63,782 bases of DNA, taken from positions 1 to 63,782 of the forward strand of contig NZ_JAIOUP010000014.1 in the NCBI RefSeq assembly GCF_019931165.1. Reading direction: 5' to 3'. Shown here one piece after another: positions 63,267 to 63,782 of this stretch. Each line of letters starts with the position of its first letter. The stretch's first letter is position 1. The DNA is from Schnuerera sp. xch1 (GTDB lineage: Bacteria > Bacillota > Clostridia > Tissierellales > Tepidimicrobiaceae). A model generated the notes under the pieces. The model ran no database searches. It worked only from the letters and a program-made list of their open reading frames with translations, and was not told the origin of the DNA. Position numbers and translations under genes: made by a program.

Positions 63267-63277
63267 AAATAGAAAAT

Positions 63278-63313
63278 AAATGAAGCTGGCATGGCATTCA
63301 GCTTCATTTATTA
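63278..63313 (+). terminator. Terminator after ytxC
   Basis: AAATGAAGCTG / CAGCTTCATTT, 11-bp stem with loop GCATGGCATT, followed by ATTAA. Short T-tract. Confidence 0.7.
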
Positions 63314-63386
63314 AATAATTTATTTGAAAAAAATCGTAAAGATGATATTATTATACTAAATGAATTAGATGTTTGGAGGCGTACAT

Positions 63387-63782
63387 ATGAGTAAAAGTAT
63401 AATTAAACCATCCATATTGGCAGGATTTATGGAATTAACTCCATTGGATCAGATACTTTTTAATGAAATGATGGATACCATTAGAAAAAACTATGAAAAG
63501 TTTGGATTCTTACCAATAGACACTCCAATAATAGAAAAAGCGGAAGTGTTATTGGCAAAAGGCGGAGGGGACACGGAAAAACAAATCTATAGGTTTAATA
63601 AAGGTGATACGGAGTTAGCGTTAAGATTTGATTTGACAGTTCCACTAGCTAGATATGTAGCTCAACATTTTTCAGAATTAACATTTCCTTTTAAGAGATA
63701 TCACATAGGTAAAGTATATAGGGGAGAAAAGGCACAAAAAGGTAGATTTAGAGAGTTTTATCAATGTGACATAGACATAATA
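63387..63782 (+). CDS. hisS: Histidyl-tRNA synthetase (or HisZ-like), 3' end outside window
   Basis: The first 132 codons of a class II synthetase. Motif 2 region is [20 protein letters not shown], then [10 protein letters not shown], and before it [25 protein letters not shown] and REFYQCD resemble the eukaryote/archaea-like form of HisRS more than the common bacterial form. ATG 63387 after TTGGAGGCGTACAT. No T-box leader. The window ends before motif 3, so HisS versus HisZ cannot be fully separated, but HisS is more likely. Confidence 0.85.
   Translation, partial: MSKSIIKPSILAGFMELTPLDQILFNEMMDTIRKNYEKFGFLPIDTPIIEKAEVLLAKGGGDTEKQIYRFNKGDTELALRFDLTVPLARYVAQHFSELTFPFKRYHIGKVYRGEKAQKGRFREFYQCDIDII

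Overview
The window is a 63.8 kb piece of an AT-rich, endospore-forming, low-GC Firmicute chromosome, most likely from the Clostridia/Tissierellia. The case rests on several independent lines: a gerA-type germination operon, CotF-like coat proteins, an alpha/beta SASP, YtxC, a PdaB-like deacetylase and a DUF3787 spore protein; three T-box leaders and a SAM-I riboswitch; the sufCBDSU gene order; strong GGAGG ribosome sites; and many GTG/TTG starts. The genes look like ordinary chromosomal metabolism and sporulation genes. I found no insertion sequence, prophage, CRISPR array or integrase. RibD at the left edge and a histidyl-tRNA synthetase at the right edge are cut by the window.

Layout. 1-3.4 kb: riboflavin operon ribD-ribE-ribBA-ribH. 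3.4-4.3 kb: a small DUF3787 gene on the minus strand and an HD phosphohydrolase. 4.3-7.0 kb: methionine importer metNIQ on the minus strand behind a SAM-I riboswitch. 7.0-11.8 kb: YkuS-like protein, two small coat-like proteins, and a GerA-GerC-GerB operon. 11.8-14.4 kb: histidine kinase/response regulator pair, divergent from a small secreted protein. 14.6-19 kb: MATE exporter, then a translationally coupled hydantoinase-A/HDAC-like pair. 19.3-23.8 kb: VOC protein, phosphodiesterase, small proteins, an ArsR-like regulator with a frameshifted MFS transporter, and an EamA transporter. 23.9-28.5 kb: membrane-anchored MutS-like ATPase and tldD-pmbA. 28.5-31.9 kb: CNNM/CorC-type membrane protein with a long attenuator-like leader, a YhhN-like membrane protein and an omega-amidase-like hydrolase. 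32-37.5 kb: MarR regulator and sufCBDSU. 37.8-40.6 kb: DUF1538 membrane protein with a tandem PII-like protein, and a methyltransferase. 40.7-46.9 kb: DUF255 thioredoxin-fold protein, Cys T-box with cysK-cysE, M24 peptidase, Trp T-box with trpS. 47-54.5 kb: NlpC/P60 hydrolase, orphan solute-binding lipoprotein, pgsA, Val T-box with valS-folC, small protein. 54.5-63.8 kb: YncE-like propeller, DUF4364, pdaB-like, tandem OB-fold protein, hpt, CPBP protease, SASP, methyltransferase, cold-shock protein, tRNA-Phe/Gly/Cys, a DUF6873-like protein, ytxC and hisS.

How parts work together. Much of the control can be read from the sequence: SAM shuts off metNIQ, and uncharged tRNA-Cys, tRNA-Trp and tRNA-Val switch on cysKE, trpS and valS. 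The suf genes and their upstream marR gene carry near-identical promoters with the same palindrome over the -35 box, so the MarR protein probably controls both. The ArsR-like/MFS operon has a perfect inverted repeat between its -35 and -10. The VOC and EamA genes share an identically spaced 28-bp dyad, so they probably belong to one regulon.

Most promising for new biology: the DUF1538 plus double-PII pair; the long structured leader of the CNNM/CorC gene; the MarR (Cys-cluster)-suf circuit; the A-run frameshift in the MFS gene, which sits in a codon-phased -1 slippery heptamer; and the HDAC-like/hydantoinase-A pair.
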